From: Myxococcales bacterium
Lineage (GTDB): Bacteria; Myxococcota_C; UBA6777
Assembly: GCA_020632975.1 (NCBI GenBank)
Contig: JACKEL010000010.1
Coordinates: 62,001-126,000, forward strand
Direction of reading: 5' to 3'
Length of the DNA: 64,000 nt
A program made the translations under genes and the position numbers. A model generated the notes under the pieces. That model was not told the origin of the DNA. It saw only the letters and a program-made list of their open reading frames with translations, and ran no database searches. Each line of letters starts with the position of its first letter. Position 1 is the first letter of the stretch. This document shows positions 33,713 to 43,445 of the stretch, piece by piece.

Positions 33713-36307
33713 ATGTTGCCCTCTCGTTGCGCTTCATATCTTCGCCCTTGGTCTCTCTTGCTTGTACTTTTCTCGCTCTTTGCGGTCTCTCCCCGCGCTG
33801 CTTCTGCGCAGCTACCCTGTCCTGCCCAACAGAACGAAGTTTGCGGGCTTTGGAACAAATGCCAACAAAACGATGGCGCTTCTTGTTATACAGTCGCCCT
33901 TCTTCGTCTTTATGGCGAGCGAAGTATGCCACGCGATACGACCGATGCCATCGCACTTTTGAGCCGCGCTTGCCAAAACAAAAGCGCATCCGCTTGTTTT
34001 GACCTTGGTGTCTTCGCCTACACAGGACGATATCTCCCGAAAGATCAAGCACGTGCCTCCAAGCTTTGGGAACTCGCTTGTCAACTCGACCACGGCGCAG
34101 CCTGCCACCGCGTTGGACAAACATGGGAGCGCCAAAAAGACACAGAGAAAGCCCTCCAAGCCTACCAAAGATCCTGCAACCTTCAGTTTCCTGCGGGATG
34201 TTCGCAGCTTGGGCTACTCTACCTCCAACAACCCAACAAACTCAAAGACGCCCAAGAACAGCTCGAAAAAGCCTGCGCCCTTCAGGAAAAGACGGGCTGT
34301 GCAGCGCTTGGGAGCCTCCACGAACAGGGCAAAGGCTATCCATCCGTACATCGCGTGGCTTTGCTGTTTTACACCAAGTCCTGTCGCCTTGGTGATGCCC
34401 AAGGTTGTTTTCGCGCTGCACAGCTTCATCGCAAAAGCAAGCAGATCCCGAGCTCTCCCATCGCAGCCAAACGATTGCTCACCCGCGCTTGTATCCTTGG
34501 TCATCGTCTCGCTTGTCGCCAAGCCGCCGAAGCCAGCGGGACAAACCACCCCAAAGAAACCATCGAACTCTATCAAACAGCCTGCAAACGAGGTGATGGA
34601 CCCAGCTGTTTTCTCTCTGGGACCTTTTTGTTGCAGGGCAAGACCATCCCCTCGCTCCCCAAGCCTCCCGCTTTCTTACAACAAGCCTGCGAACTTTTCT
34701 CACGAGCCTGTAAGTTCAAAAGTGCCGAAGGCTGCTACAACACCGCTCTCTGTCACGAGCGCGGTTGGTCCAACCAACCCAAAGATCTTTCCAAGACAAG
34801 ACAACTGTATCAAGTCGCTTGTCAGCACGGAAGCAACGAGGCTTGCACACAACTGGCGACCTTCTTCGAAAAAGGACGCGGTGGGGAGCGTTCTGCCAAA
34901 CAAGCCCGACGCCTGTATCGACGCGCTTGTAAACAAAGATACGCTCGCGCCTGTTGGTTGCTTGGACAGCACCTCGAACAAAAACAACGCGATGCCCGAG
35001 CCCTTGAGGCTTATCGACAAGCCTGTGAACTCCAAGAGTACGCAGCTTGCGAAGGTGCAGCCATGTTGTACCTTCATGGGAAAGGCGTGGATGTCCAAGA
35101 AGCCCGTGCCCGCAAGCTCTTTCAAAGGGCGTGTTCCCCTACACGTCCTCTAAGCTGCTATCAACTGGGTTGGATGTGGCATCATCAAGTCGGTGGCTCT
35201 AAGGACATCGACAAAGCCAAACACTTCTACGATATCGCTTGCCAAGCGAACGAAAAACACGCGTGCCACAACCTAGGACTCTTGCTCTCCCCCAAAACAC
35301 TTTCTCCTCGCGCCAAGATGCTGTTCCAAAAGTCCTGTAAGCTCGGCTACGCCAACGCTTGCCACCACATCGCTCAACTCCACGCCACCCAAGACAAGAT
35401 GACCCCCAAACAACGCATCGAAGCCTACAAAAAGGCCTGTGATGCGGGCTCTCACGTCTCATGTGCTTCGCTCGCGGCACTCTACGACAACAAAAAACGC
35501 CCCAAAGATGCCCCCAAGATCCGCGCCCTCTACACCCAAGCATGTCAAGGCAACCTTGCTTACGCCTGTAACAACCTTGGTTTGATGCTTGAACAAGGGC
35601 GCGGTGGTCCCACAGACCCCATCAAAGCAAGACAGCTCTACGAAAAAGCCTGTCAGTCCGAGCTTAGCGCAGGGTGCCACAACCTTGCACGTGCACTGTC
35701 CCAAGGCATCGGCGGAAACAAAGACAGCGTCCACGCCCTCCAACATTACCAACAAAGCTGCCGTTGGCTCTACGCACCTGCTTGCTACATGGCAGGAGAT
35801 CTCCTGCAAAAAAGCGCACAAACCACCAAAGCACAACGTTATTTTCGCCGTGGATGTGAACTGCACAGCGCTGCTTCTTGCAACGAACTGGGCCTGCTTC
35901 TCGAAAAGTCCGCCCCTGTGGAGGCGCGACTTTTCTTTACCAAGTCATGCCAAGGTCACGATGCTGCGGGCTGTAACAACCTTGCCATGATGTCTCAACA
36001 AGGTCGCGGTGGTCCCAAAGATCTCAAGGCTGCAAGAAGGCACTACACAAAGTCTTGCAAGATGAAAGACTTTATCGCATGTACAAATCTCGGAGCCCTC
36101 CATCAGCGCGGACTTGGAACGAAAAAGAACCTCAAACAAGCGCGCAAACTTTACCAAAAGGCTTGCCATCATGGGAAACTTGCCCCAGCTTGCTTTCGTC
36201 TAGGGCATCTGCTCTACCACCAAAAGAAAAGTGCTCGTAAAAAAGCCCGCGCACTTTACCAAAAAGCTTGCAAACTCGGCTACCAACGCGCTTGCAAGTT
36301 CCCTTAA
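33713..36307 (+). CDS. secreted Cys-rich Sel1-repeat protein
   Basis: An 864-aa protein with AAAGGA before the ATG and a signal peptide to about ASAQ. The mature part is about 23 Sel1-like repeats of 34-38 residues, each with two cysteines about 8 residues apart (for example KSCKLGYANACHHIAQL and KACQSELSAGCHNLARAL). This is the pattern of Helicobacter Hcp proteins, in which every helix pair is closed by a disulfide. Such proteins are extracytoplasmic scaffolds. The high copy number is at the upper end for the family. The ICMT-like gene follows after 29 nt and may be co-transcribed. Confidence 0.9.
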   Translation: MLPSRCASYLRPWSLLLVLFSLFAVSPRAASAQLPCPAQQNEVCGLWNKCQQNDGASCYTVALLRLYGERSMPRDTTDAIALLSRACQNKSASACFDLGVFAYTGRYLPKDQARASKLWELACQLDHGAACHRVGQTWERQKDTEKALQAYQRSCNLQFPAGCSQLGLLYLQQPNKLKDAQEQLEKACALQEKTGCAALGSLHEQGKGYPSVHRVALLFYTKSCRLGDAQGCFRAAQLHRKSKQIPSSPIAAKRLLTRACILGHRLACRQAAEASGTNHPKETIELYQTACKRGDGPSCFLSGTFLLQGKTIPSLPKPPAFLQQACELFSRACKFKSAEGCYNTALCHERGWSNQPKDLSKTRQLYQVACQHGSNEACTQLATFFEKGRGGERSAKQARRLYRRACKQRYARACWLLGQHLEQKQRDARALEAYRQACELQEYAACEGAAMLYLHGKGVDVQEARARKLFQRACSPTRPLSCYQLGWMWHHQVGGSKDIDKAKHFYDIACQANEKHACHNLGLLLSPKTLSPRAKMLFQKSCKLGYANACHHIAQLHATQDKMTPKQRIEAYKKACDAGSHVSCASLAALYDNKKRPKDAPKIRALYTQACQGNLAYACNNLGLMLEQGRGGPTDPIKARQLYEKACQSELSAGCHNLARALSQGIGGNKDSVHALQHYQQSCRWLYAPACYMAGDLLQKSAQTTKAQRYFRRGCELHSAASCNELGLLLEKSAPVEARLFFTKSCQGHDAAGCNNLAMMSQQGRGGPKDLKAARRHYTKSCKMKDFIACTNLGALHQRGLGTKKNLKQARKLYQKACHHGKLAPACFRLGHLLYHQKKSARKKARALYQKACKLGYQRACKFP

Positions 36308-36336
36308 TCTCGCCCACCTCCCCCCAAGGAGCCTCC

Positions 36337-37059
36337 ATGAACGACCCAAACAACACCGCAGACACCCCACCAAAGGCATCGATCCAACCCGCCCAGATCA
36401 TCAGCGTGATCTTTCGCATGGCGATGCTACCCGTTTGCTTTCTTTTGCCAGCAGGAAAGCTCTGGTGGCCCGAAGCATGGGGCATCACCGCACTTTACTA
36501 TGCTTGGGCAGGGAGCCTAGTTTGGTGGCTCGGTCGAAACAACCTCGAACTCCTCAAAGAGCGGATGCGTGGGCCGATCCAACGAGAGCAAAAAACATGG
36601 GACAAGGTGATCATGGGCCTCATGCTCATCACCAGCCTCCCCATGATCGTGCTTCCTGGCCTTGAAGTCGTGCGTTGGAAGCTGACGCAGATGCCTCTGT
36701 ACATCAAGATCATTGGATTTGTGCTACATCTTCCGGGCTTTTGGATGGTCTTCCTCACCATGAAAGAAAACACTTTCCTCGCTCGCGTCGTGCGCATCCA
36801 AGACGAAAAAGCGCAAACCGTCGTGACGACGGGACCTTACGCATGGGTCAGACACCCTATGTACTCAGGCGTGATCTTCATCTATCTAGGACTTCCTATG
36901 GCACTAGGGTCCTATTATGCGCTCCTTTGCGGCGTCCTCTCGATCCTCGTGCTTGCTGTGCGAACACACTTTGAAGACCAAACCCTCCAACGCGAACTCG
37001 ATGGCTACAAAGACTACACCACCAAGACGCGTTATCGCCTCCTTCCCTACATCTGGTAG
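36337..37059 (+). CDS. isoprenylcysteine carboxyl methyltransferase-like membrane protein
   Basis: A 240-aa protein from an ATG with AAGGAG upstream (an earlier in-frame ATG lies within the Sel1 gene). It has about five membrane helices. The SAM-binding signature TTGPYAWVRHPMYSG and the terminal YKDYTTKTRYRLLPYIW are typical of bacterial ICMT/PEMT-like methyltransferases. These act on lipids or membrane small molecules and rarely on prenyl-cysteine. The substrate is not visible. Confidence 0.87.
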   Translation: MNDPNNTADTPPKASIQPAQIISVIFRMAMLPVCFLLPAGKLWWPEAWGITALYYAWAGSLVWWLGRNNLELLKERMRGPIQREQKTWDKVIMGLMLITSLPMIVLPGLEVVRWKLTQMPLYIKIIGFVLHLPGFWMVFLTMKENTFLARVVRIQDEKAQTVVTTGPYAWVRHPMYSGVIFIYLGLPMALGSYYALLCGVLSILVLAVRTHFEDQTLQRELDGYKDYTTKTRYRLLPYIW

Positions 37060-37097
37060 GGTTTATCAACAGTCCCTTCCCCTCTCCATCTCCCCCA

Positions 37098-38069
37098 TCA
37101 GTCCGCCGTCATCGCGACAAACACTTTTCGAGACAGCGTTCCATCTTCGGGCTGATGAGCGTGCATCACCAACAGGTTATCGACGAGCACGATATCCCCA
37201 TCTTGCCATCGCAAGGTGAACGTCCAAGGCTCCGCCATCCCCGCGATCTTTGCAAAGATATCCGAAGGGATCGAAGAGTCATCCCCAAAAGAGACTGTTT
37301 GTAAGACTTCTTCTTGCGCGCCTTTTTGTTGGAGAGCCACAGCCAACAAGTCATTGAAAAACACCTTGTTTTCGTCATCTAGGATCTTCAAAGCAGGAAG
37401 GACAGGAGACGAGGTGCAAAGCGCCCCATCCTCTCGCCATGTCCAAGTGTAACCCAAAGATGCGAGCTTTTGCTCGGCCTCTGCGCGTTCTGTCACAGCC
37501 CATGCGACTTGCCAAGTCTGTTTCTCCCCCACCACCCCCTCTGCTTTTTCAGGAAAGATCTCTTTGTAGCGTAGGCCTTTTTTGGCAAGCTCTTGCACAA
37601 AGGCAGGCTCCGCCTCTTCGAGCGATGCGTACAGCATATCCGAACGACAAAGCCCCATCGCACCGCCTTTTTCTGGCGCGTGCTCACAATAGAAAAACAA
37701 CTTGCTCGGATAGCTCGATGCTTTTGCTCGTTCATGATGCAAGTATCCTGCATCCTTCGCAGGTATCTCCTCAACAGCCAGAACACCCGCTTTCGCAGCA
37801 TCCGTGGCATCCGTTTGTTCGACAAACAAAGAAGCCCCAAAAGCCCCATAGAATCGCTTGAAAGCTGCCACAGCATCCACAGGAAAGCCGCGAAACAACA
37901 GCACACCAGACGCTTGGAGATCATGCTCAAGCGTCTCTTGGTTGGCCTGTAACCAAAGTACCAACTGGTCCATGCTTCCGATGAAATCGTCATTTACAAG
38001 TGCACATGGAAAAGGCTTTCCTTTGCACTCCAGTTGATAAGGAACTTTTTTATACGGTAGATCCGTCAT
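37098..38069 (-). CDS. TauD/TfdA-family Fe(II)/2-oxoglutarate dioxygenase
   Basis: A 323-aa protein starting MTDLPYKKVP; an upstream start adds 22 unconvincing residues. LLFRGFPVDAVAAFKRFYGAF and DAGYLHHERA give the first metal ligands, with H..E in place of the usual H.D. CEHAPEKGGAMGLCRSD matches the family core, and VDNLLVMHAHQPEDG with the SRKVFVAM arginine gives the distal His and the 2-oxoglutarate contact. Length and layout resemble the SyrP/CAS-like branch, which often hydroxylates amino acids. It is convergent with the ICMT-like gene. The substrate is unknown. Confidence 0.85.
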   Translation of the reverse strand: MTDLPYKKVPYQLECKGKPFPCALVNDDFIGSMDQLVLWLQANQETLEHDLQASGVLLFRGFPVDAVAAFKRFYGAFGASLFVEQTDATDAAKAGVLAVEEIPAKDAGYLHHERAKASSYPSKLFFYCEHAPEKGGAMGLCRSDMLYASLEEAEPAFVQELAKKGLRYKEIFPEKAEGVVGEKQTWQVAWAVTERAEAEQKLASLGYTWTWREDGALCTSSPVLPALKILDDENKVFFNDLLAVALQQKGAQEEVLQTVSFGDDSSIPSDIFAKIAGMAEPWTFTLRWQDGDIVLVDNLLVMHAHQPEDGTLSRKVFVAMTAD

Positions 38070-38353
38070 CGTTGAATCCTCAGTCGTTGACCCAAAAAAC
38101 GCACGATCTCTACAAGACCTCGTTCCACCCGTCAATCCCCTCCGCAGCTTGGTTTTTTTCAGCTTTTAGATACCCCATTCTCCTTCACAAGAGCTGCGCA
38201 ACATCTCGCATCTCACGCTTCTTTCATGCAAAGGGACAAAGCTTTTGCCTTGCCACAGAAAAGCCAAGACAAACCCCGCTTTCCTGTGGTCTAAAGAGAG
38301 ATGGCCTGCTACATTGTGTCCTTCCTACGGCCCACAAACAAAGGAGAGATCTG

Positions 38354-40234
38354 ATGCATCGACTTGGGTGGTTCTCTTTGTTCTTTGCTGTCCTCTTTTT
38401 CGTCCACTGCGGTGGCGAGGCCCCCTCTGAAAAACCCGCCTCTGAAACCACACAACAAGAAACCTCTCGCGATGACGCATCCACCGCTGAGTCCACCCAC
38501 CAAGAGCAAAGCATCCCTGATTCCACCGTCCAAGAAACGCCAGCGCAAGAGCAAGCTCCCATCGAGAAGACCCCACAACCTGAAAAGCAGCCTGAACCCA
38601 CACCACAAGAGTCCATCCCCACGGAAAAGACGAGCCCTCCCGAACCCACCGCAGAGATCACGCCTGAGCCACCTCCCGCCGAGCAAGTCCCCGAGCGTTC
38701 GATCCTACCCCCAGGCGATCCAGGGCAAGGCGATATCCAGATCACCATCCATAGCCAGCAAGAAAGAAAAGCGATATCCCCCTACATCTACGGGACAAAT
38801 CAACCAGACTGGCAAGGCAAAGCGCGCAACCTCACACTCATGCGTTTGGGGGGCAACCGTTGGACCGCTTACAACTGGGAAAACAACGCATCCAACGCGG
38901 GTTCAGACTACTCTCACCAGAACGATAGTTACCTCGGTGGCGGAGACACCCCTGGCGAGGCTGTACGGATGCACGTCGTGAAAGCCCATCAAGCGGGGGC
39001 TTCCGCCATCGTTACGGTCCCCATCGTAGGCTATGTCTCCGCAGACAAAAGCCCCCAAGGGGACGTCCAAAACACACCCAACTATCTCCAACAGCGCTTC
39101 CATACATCTCACCCCCAAAAAGGGTCCGCCTTTACCCTTCCACCCGACAAAAATGACAAAAAAGTTTACCAAGATGAGTTCGTCCACTGGATCAACCAAA
39201 CTTTCCCCAATGCCATCCAAGATCCCCAACGCACCATCTTCTACTCGCTCGACAATGAGCCCGATCTATGGTCCCACACGCACGAACGCATCCACCCCAA
39301 CAAAGTGACCTACGCAGAGATCGTTCAGAAAGCCATCGACTACGCCAAAGGTATCAAAGCTGTCGCCCCCAAAGGACTCGTCTTTGGCCCCGTCAACTAC
39401 GGTTGGCAAGGCTACGTCACACTTCAGGATGCGACAGACGCCCAACAACACGGCGACTTTTTGGAATACTACCTTAAAGAACTCCAAAAAGCCGATCAAC
39501 AGGCCGGAAAGCGCCTACTTGATGTCTTAGATGTTCACTGGTACCCAGAGGCCCGAGGAAACCAACGCATCACAGAGGACGCAACAGACAATGCAACCGT
39601 CGACGCGCGCATCCAAGCACCTCGCTCCTTGTGGGACCCCACCTACCAAGAACAAAGCTGGATCATCCAAGTCATCCAAAAGCCGATCCGCCTGATCCCC
39701 CGTCTCATGGACAAGATCAATCAGTTTTATCCAGGAACCAAACTCGCCATCACAGAGTATTATTACGGCGGCGGAAACCATATCTCGGGTGCGCTCGCAC
39801 AAGCCGATGTGTTGGGCATCTTCGGCAAGTACGGTGTCTTTGCAGCGACCTTGTGGGAGCTTGGACAAACCGATCACCGCTCCATCTACGCGGCCTTCGC
39901 TTCTTACCGCAACTTTGATGGTCAAGATGGCAGCTTTGGCGACACCTCGATATCTGCCCAAACCTCGAAGACTGCGGACTCTTCTATCTATGCCAGCGTG
40001 GATACAAAAGATCCCGATCGCATGGTATTGATCGCCATCAACAAGACCAACGCCGCGATCACTGCAAGCGTAAAGATCTCTCATACCGCAGCGTTCAAGA
40101 AAGCCCTTGTTTACAAACTAGAAGGAACGATGGCAGCCCCCGCAGCCGCCCAAACCATCAACCTTTCCGCTACCAATGCTTTTCTTTTGCCGATGCCAGC
40201 GCGCAGTGTCCTCACTGTCCTCATGCAAAAATAG
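38354..40234 (+). CDS. glycoside hydrolase family 44 lipoprotein
   Basis: A 626-aa protein from an ATG with AAGGAGA upstream. The lipoprotein signal ends AVLFFVHC. Residues about 20-125 are a Glu/Pro/Thr/Ser-rich spacer. The TIM barrel starts at ISPYIYGTNQPDW. The acid/base Glu302 is in LDNEPDLWSHTHERIHP and the nucleophile Glu468 in ITEYYYGGG, both typical of GH44 endoglucanase/xyloglucanase-type enzymes. A C-terminal beta-sandwich (about 545-626) completes the family layout. It likely degrades plant-type or microbial beta-glucans at the cell surface. It stands alone, with no other polysaccharide genes beside it. Confidence 0.93.
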   Translation: MHRLGWFSLFFAVLFFVHCGGEAPSEKPASETTQQETSRDDASTAESTHQEQSIPDSTVQETPAQEQAPIEKTPQPEKQPEPTPQESIPTEKTSPPEPTAEITPEPPPAEQVPERSILPPGDPGQGDIQITIHSQQERKAISPYIYGTNQPDWQGKARNLTLMRLGGNRWTAYNWENNASNAGSDYSHQNDSYLGGGDTPGEAVRMHVVKAHQAGASAIVTVPIVGYVSADKSPQGDVQNTPNYLQQRFHTSHPQKGSAFTLPPDKNDKKVYQDEFVHWINQTFPNAIQDPQRTIFYSLDNEPDLWSHTHERIHPNKVTYAEIVQKAIDYAKGIKAVAPKGLVFGPVNYGWQGYVTLQDATDAQQHGDFLEYYLKELQKADQQAGKRLLDVLDVHWYPEARGNQRITEDATDNATVDARIQAPRSLWDPTYQEQSWIIQVIQKPIRLIPRLMDKINQFYPGTKLAITEYYYGGGNHISGALAQADVLGIFGKYGVFAATLWELGQTDHRSIYAAFASYRNFDGQDGSFGDTSISAQTSKTADSSIYASVDTKDPDRMVLIAINKTNAAITASVKISHTAAFKKALVYKLEGTMAAPAAAQTINLSATNAFLLPMPARSVLTVLMQK

Positions 40235-40325
40235 CCACCCCAGAAAGCTCTTAAAAGCCTCCCAGATAGCGCATCTTTGATAGCTTCGAGGAAAGAGTCT
40301 CCCCCCCAATGGCTTCCCAAAAAGG

Positions 40326-41678
40326 TCAGCCTTCGCTTCCTGTGATCGAGAGTCCTTCTACCCATGTATCTGCCGCAGCACCCGAAGGGATCACCACTTC
40401 TTCATCTGAGATATACACGATCTGTTTGAGCAGATCGAGGATATCACCCGCCACTGTAGCAGCTTCGATACTAGAGCGTTTGCCACCTTGGTAACGCCAA
40501 CCATCGAAAGGCAGAGAGAATGAGCCTTGTAGCGCCTGTACACCCGCATGGAGCGCAGTGACCTTGTCCACATAGACGATGTCTTCGGCATCTTCGAGGC
40601 GACGGGGTGCACACTCTGCACCTTCCGCGCGTTGCAGATGCAAAAAGTGCGAAGACACCCCAACACGCGCGCCCATCACCGCATGACCCGTCAAAGGCTG
40701 TTGCATCGCTTGTGCGGTGTTGGCGCACTGAAGGAAAGAAACGAGCTTTCCAGCTTGCAGGATCGGCGTATGTCGCGTGGGAGTACCTTCTCCATCGAAG
40801 AGAGGCATCAGCGTATTCTTCGGATGATGGGGATGATCCGAGAGAGAAAGCAGCGGCGAAGCAATCGAAGCCCCAAGATCTTCCGCTTTGGAAAGGCTCT
40901 TTTTGTCCAAGATGCTTCGTGCGTTCCAAAGGTTAGAAAATGCCCCAAGCAACGACAAGATCGCGTGCGGAGAAAACACTGTCGTGTATTTACCCGAGGG
41001 GATCTTTTCATAAGCGAGGTGGGACAAGACGCGATTCACGGACTCTTCGATGCATCCGTCGATATCAAGCTTTCCAAAAGAGGTGGAGAGTTTGGTCGAA
41101 TGACCCATCCTTGGAGCGCGCCCCTCTTCCTCGGCTTTGGGATAGAGATACACATAACAATGCGCCCCATCCTTTCGACGGGCGGCTCCTTCAGAGTGAC
41201 AATAAAAGGAGGTCACCGCTTGTTGAACAAGGCCATTGTAGGGAATCGCCTTGATCGCAGGGTGGGCGGACATCACACGATCTTCAATCGACAAGATCGC
41301 ATCCACCAAAACGCCGGGAGAGACAGGTTCAGAAGGTTCAGGTGTCGCGACATCTGCCAAATCGGCCATCGCTTCAGGACTAAAGATCGGAGCATCTTCT
41401 TTGGGGGCTTGTGCGCTGACATCGCGTGCCATCGCAAAAGCCGCTTCCAAGCCATTTTCCGAGATATCCGAAGTCACCGTTACGCCCACAGCACCCGAAG
41501 GATGCCATACCCGCACCAACACATTGGTGCTATCGCTTGCGGAGATCTGATCCACGCTACCTTTTTCAGCCGAGACCGAGACATCCCGCGAGACCTTCCC
41601 TGAGATGTCGTACTTTTTGAGTTCCAAGCGCCCAGCGAGTTGATGCGCGGTCGCCAACAAAGCATCTACTTGATCCAT
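40326..41678 (-). CDS. TldE/PmbA-type protease subunit
   Basis: A 450-aa protein starting MDQVDALLAT; the longer frame overlaps the partner gene. KGSVDQISASDSTNVLVRV, GVTVTSDISENGLEAAFAMA and LSDHPHHPKNTLMPLFDGEGTPT are TldE hallmarks, and the metal-binding HExxxH of TldD is absent, as expected. With TldD it forms a heterodimeric metalloprotease that cleaves unfolded or modified peptides, such as microcin precursors and the CcdA antitoxin. It lies 26 nt downstream of tldD in the same operon. Confidence 0.9.
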   Translation of the reverse strand: MDQVDALLATAHQLAGRLELKKYDISGKVSRDVSVSAEKGSVDQISASDSTNVLVRVWHPSGAVGVTVTSDISENGLEAAFAMARDVSAQAPKEDAPIFSPEAMADLADVATPEPSEPVSPGVLVDAILSIEDRVMSAHPAIKAIPYNGLVQQAVTSFYCHSEGAARRKDGAHCYVYLYPKAEEEGRAPRMGHSTKLSTSFGKLDIDGCIEESVNRVLSHLAYEKIPSGKYTTVFSPHAILSLLGAFSNLWNARSILDKKSLSKAEDLGASIASPLLSLSDHPHHPKNTLMPLFDGEGTPTRHTPILQAGKLVSFLQCANTAQAMQQPLTGHAVMGARVGVSSHFLHLQRAEGAECAPRRLEDAEDIVYVDKVTALHAGVQALQGSFSLPFDGWRYQGGKRSSIEAATVAGDILDLLKQIVYISDEEVVIPSGAAADTWVEGLSITGSEG

Positions 41679-41704
41679 CTTCTTTTGCTCCTTGCTGTCG
41701 AGAC

Positions 41705-43180
41705 TTAACGACCGCCAACAGTAATACGATCCACGCGGATATGTGGCTGTCCAACCGTGACATACACTCGACCGCTCACAGAGCCACAAAAACCGGGCGA
41801 TGTGCCGCTATCGTTCGCGCACATCGAGATCCGTCGCATGATCTCTGAGGCACTTCCAATCAAGATCGCTCCTTTGACAGGACGTGTGATCTTGCCGCCT
41901 TCGATCATCCAACCTTCCGCGACACCAAAGTTGAATTGGCCCGTCGCATCGACCGATCCACCGCCGAGCTTCTTGCAATACAAACCATGATCCACGGAAG
42001 CGATCACATCGTCAGGCGTGTGGGAACCCGGGGCGATGTAAGTGTTGCGCATACGACTCGCTGCAGAATAGCTGTGATTTTGACGACGCCCGCTCCCTGT
42101 TCGCGGATGTCCCGTCTTTTGAGACCCCAGACGATCCGCCAAAAAGTTCCGCAAGATGCCATCTTCGATCAACAAAGTGCGTTGCCCAGGCATCCCTTCA
42201 TCGTCCATATCGATCGAGCCAAACAGCCCTTCAGAAAGCCCTTCATCCCAAGCGGTCAGCGCTTCGTGCGCGATCATCTCGCCTTTTTTGTCCCAGAAAG
42301 GTGTGGACTTTTTCTCGACCTGCGTCGTCTCCAACAAGTGACCGCAAGCTTCGTGGAAGATCACGCCACCAAACGCATTGGCCATCACTACGGGAAGTTC
42401 GCCAGCTTGCACAAAGTCCGCACGCAACAAATGGCCCGCACGTTCGGCCAAAGCCACTGCGATCTTGTCTTGATCCAACGCTGCCAAAAAGTTCGGATGT
42501 CCGAAGTTGCCGTCACGTTCGGCCACTTGGATACGATGTTCGCCATCGACACAGAGCGCATTCGCGGCAGCCGTTTGATGGAGTCGGATATCGCGCGCAA
42601 AGACGCCATCGCTCGACGCCACCAAGACTTCTTGCCAGTCTTGAATCGCATCCACGCCCGAAAACTGGCGAAACTGGACTTCGCGCGCAACCGCAGCGTC
42701 GATATCCAACAAAGACGCACAAACCTCCGCGATCTTGGGCATCTCTGCACGCCAGCCTTCTTTGTTGCGGAAGACTGCATAATCACGCAAAGGCTCCAAC
42801 ACCACATCAGGCACAAGTCGCGGTCCTGTGGGCAAAGACAGCCCCAACATCGAAAGCGCCTGTTCCAAGCAGCGTCGCAGTCCATTCCATGAGACATCAT
42901 TGCTGCTCACAAATCCGTCCTGTACACCGCGAAAGACCCGTACCCCCACCCCAATCGAAAGACGAGGAGAGATGCTTCGCAACTTACCATTTTCTACGGA
43001 GACATTCAGCTCAGAACGTCGCTCCAAGAAAAACTCGATGAAGTCCGCGCCTGCTGCACGACCCCACCCCAACAACTTCGACAAGGGTTGACGAAGATCC
43101 TCGCCAAATCCACCAAAAAGCTGACTTGCTTGCTCTGCGGCAAGCTGCTCAGCGCGTTGCATATCGACTTGCAAACCCAT
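41705..43180 (-). CDS. tldD: TldD-type metalloprotease subunit
   Basis: A 491-aa protein starting MGLQVDMQRA with GGGAGAG just upstream; upstream in-frame starts lack a site. The active-site motif is FHEACGHLLE (HExxxH), with GTSPGFCGSVSGRVYVTVG near the C-terminus providing the third metal ligand and strand edge. The body (GSIDMDDEGMPGQRTLLIEDG, then DRLGSQKTGHPRTGSGRRQN) is canonical. It acts with TldE in the cytoplasm. The two are the only genes of this operon. Confidence 0.93.
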   Translation of the reverse strand: MGLQVDMQRAEQLAAEQASQLFGGFGEDLRQPLSKLLGWGRAAGADFIEFFLERRSELNVSVENGKLRSISPRLSIGVGVRVFRGVQDGFVSSNDVSWNGLRRCLEQALSMLGLSLPTGPRLVPDVVLEPLRDYAVFRNKEGWRAEMPKIAEVCASLLDIDAAVAREVQFRQFSGVDAIQDWQEVLVASSDGVFARDIRLHQTAAANALCVDGEHRIQVAERDGNFGHPNFLAALDQDKIAVALAERAGHLLRADFVQAGELPVVMANAFGGVIFHEACGHLLETTQVEKKSTPFWDKKGEMIAHEALTAWDEGLSEGLFGSIDMDDEGMPGQRTLLIEDGILRNFLADRLGSQKTGHPRTGSGRRQNHSYSAASRMRNTYIAPGSHTPDDVIASVDHGLYCKKLGGGSVDATGQFNFGVAEGWMIEGGKITRPVKGAILIGSASEIMRRISMCANDSGTSPGFCGSVSGRVYVTVGQPHIRVDRITVGGR

Positions 43181-43445
43181 CCAACTCTCCCTCTGTACAA
43201 CTTCTTCAGCTACACTGTATCCCCCAACTATCGGGAGAAACAACGCCATCTCAAAAGATCCGAGGCATCGCTCTTGCTGACATCCCGCGACCCATTTAAC
43301 ATGACGCTTTCGTGCTCAAGCTACGACATACGCGCAACAAGACCACGGCACGCATCCTGTATAAGGAACAGCGACCCTGTGCGTCAAGGATGCCTCTTTG
43401 CTCTTTTTCCTTGTGTTGATGCGACCTTTTCTTTGGAGAAACCCC

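Noticed and set aside
33999..35153. Second plus-strand frame inside the Sel1 gene
   Set aside because: It arises from the regular codon usage of the Sel1 repeats; the product is Lys/Pro/Ser-rich and has no ribosome site.
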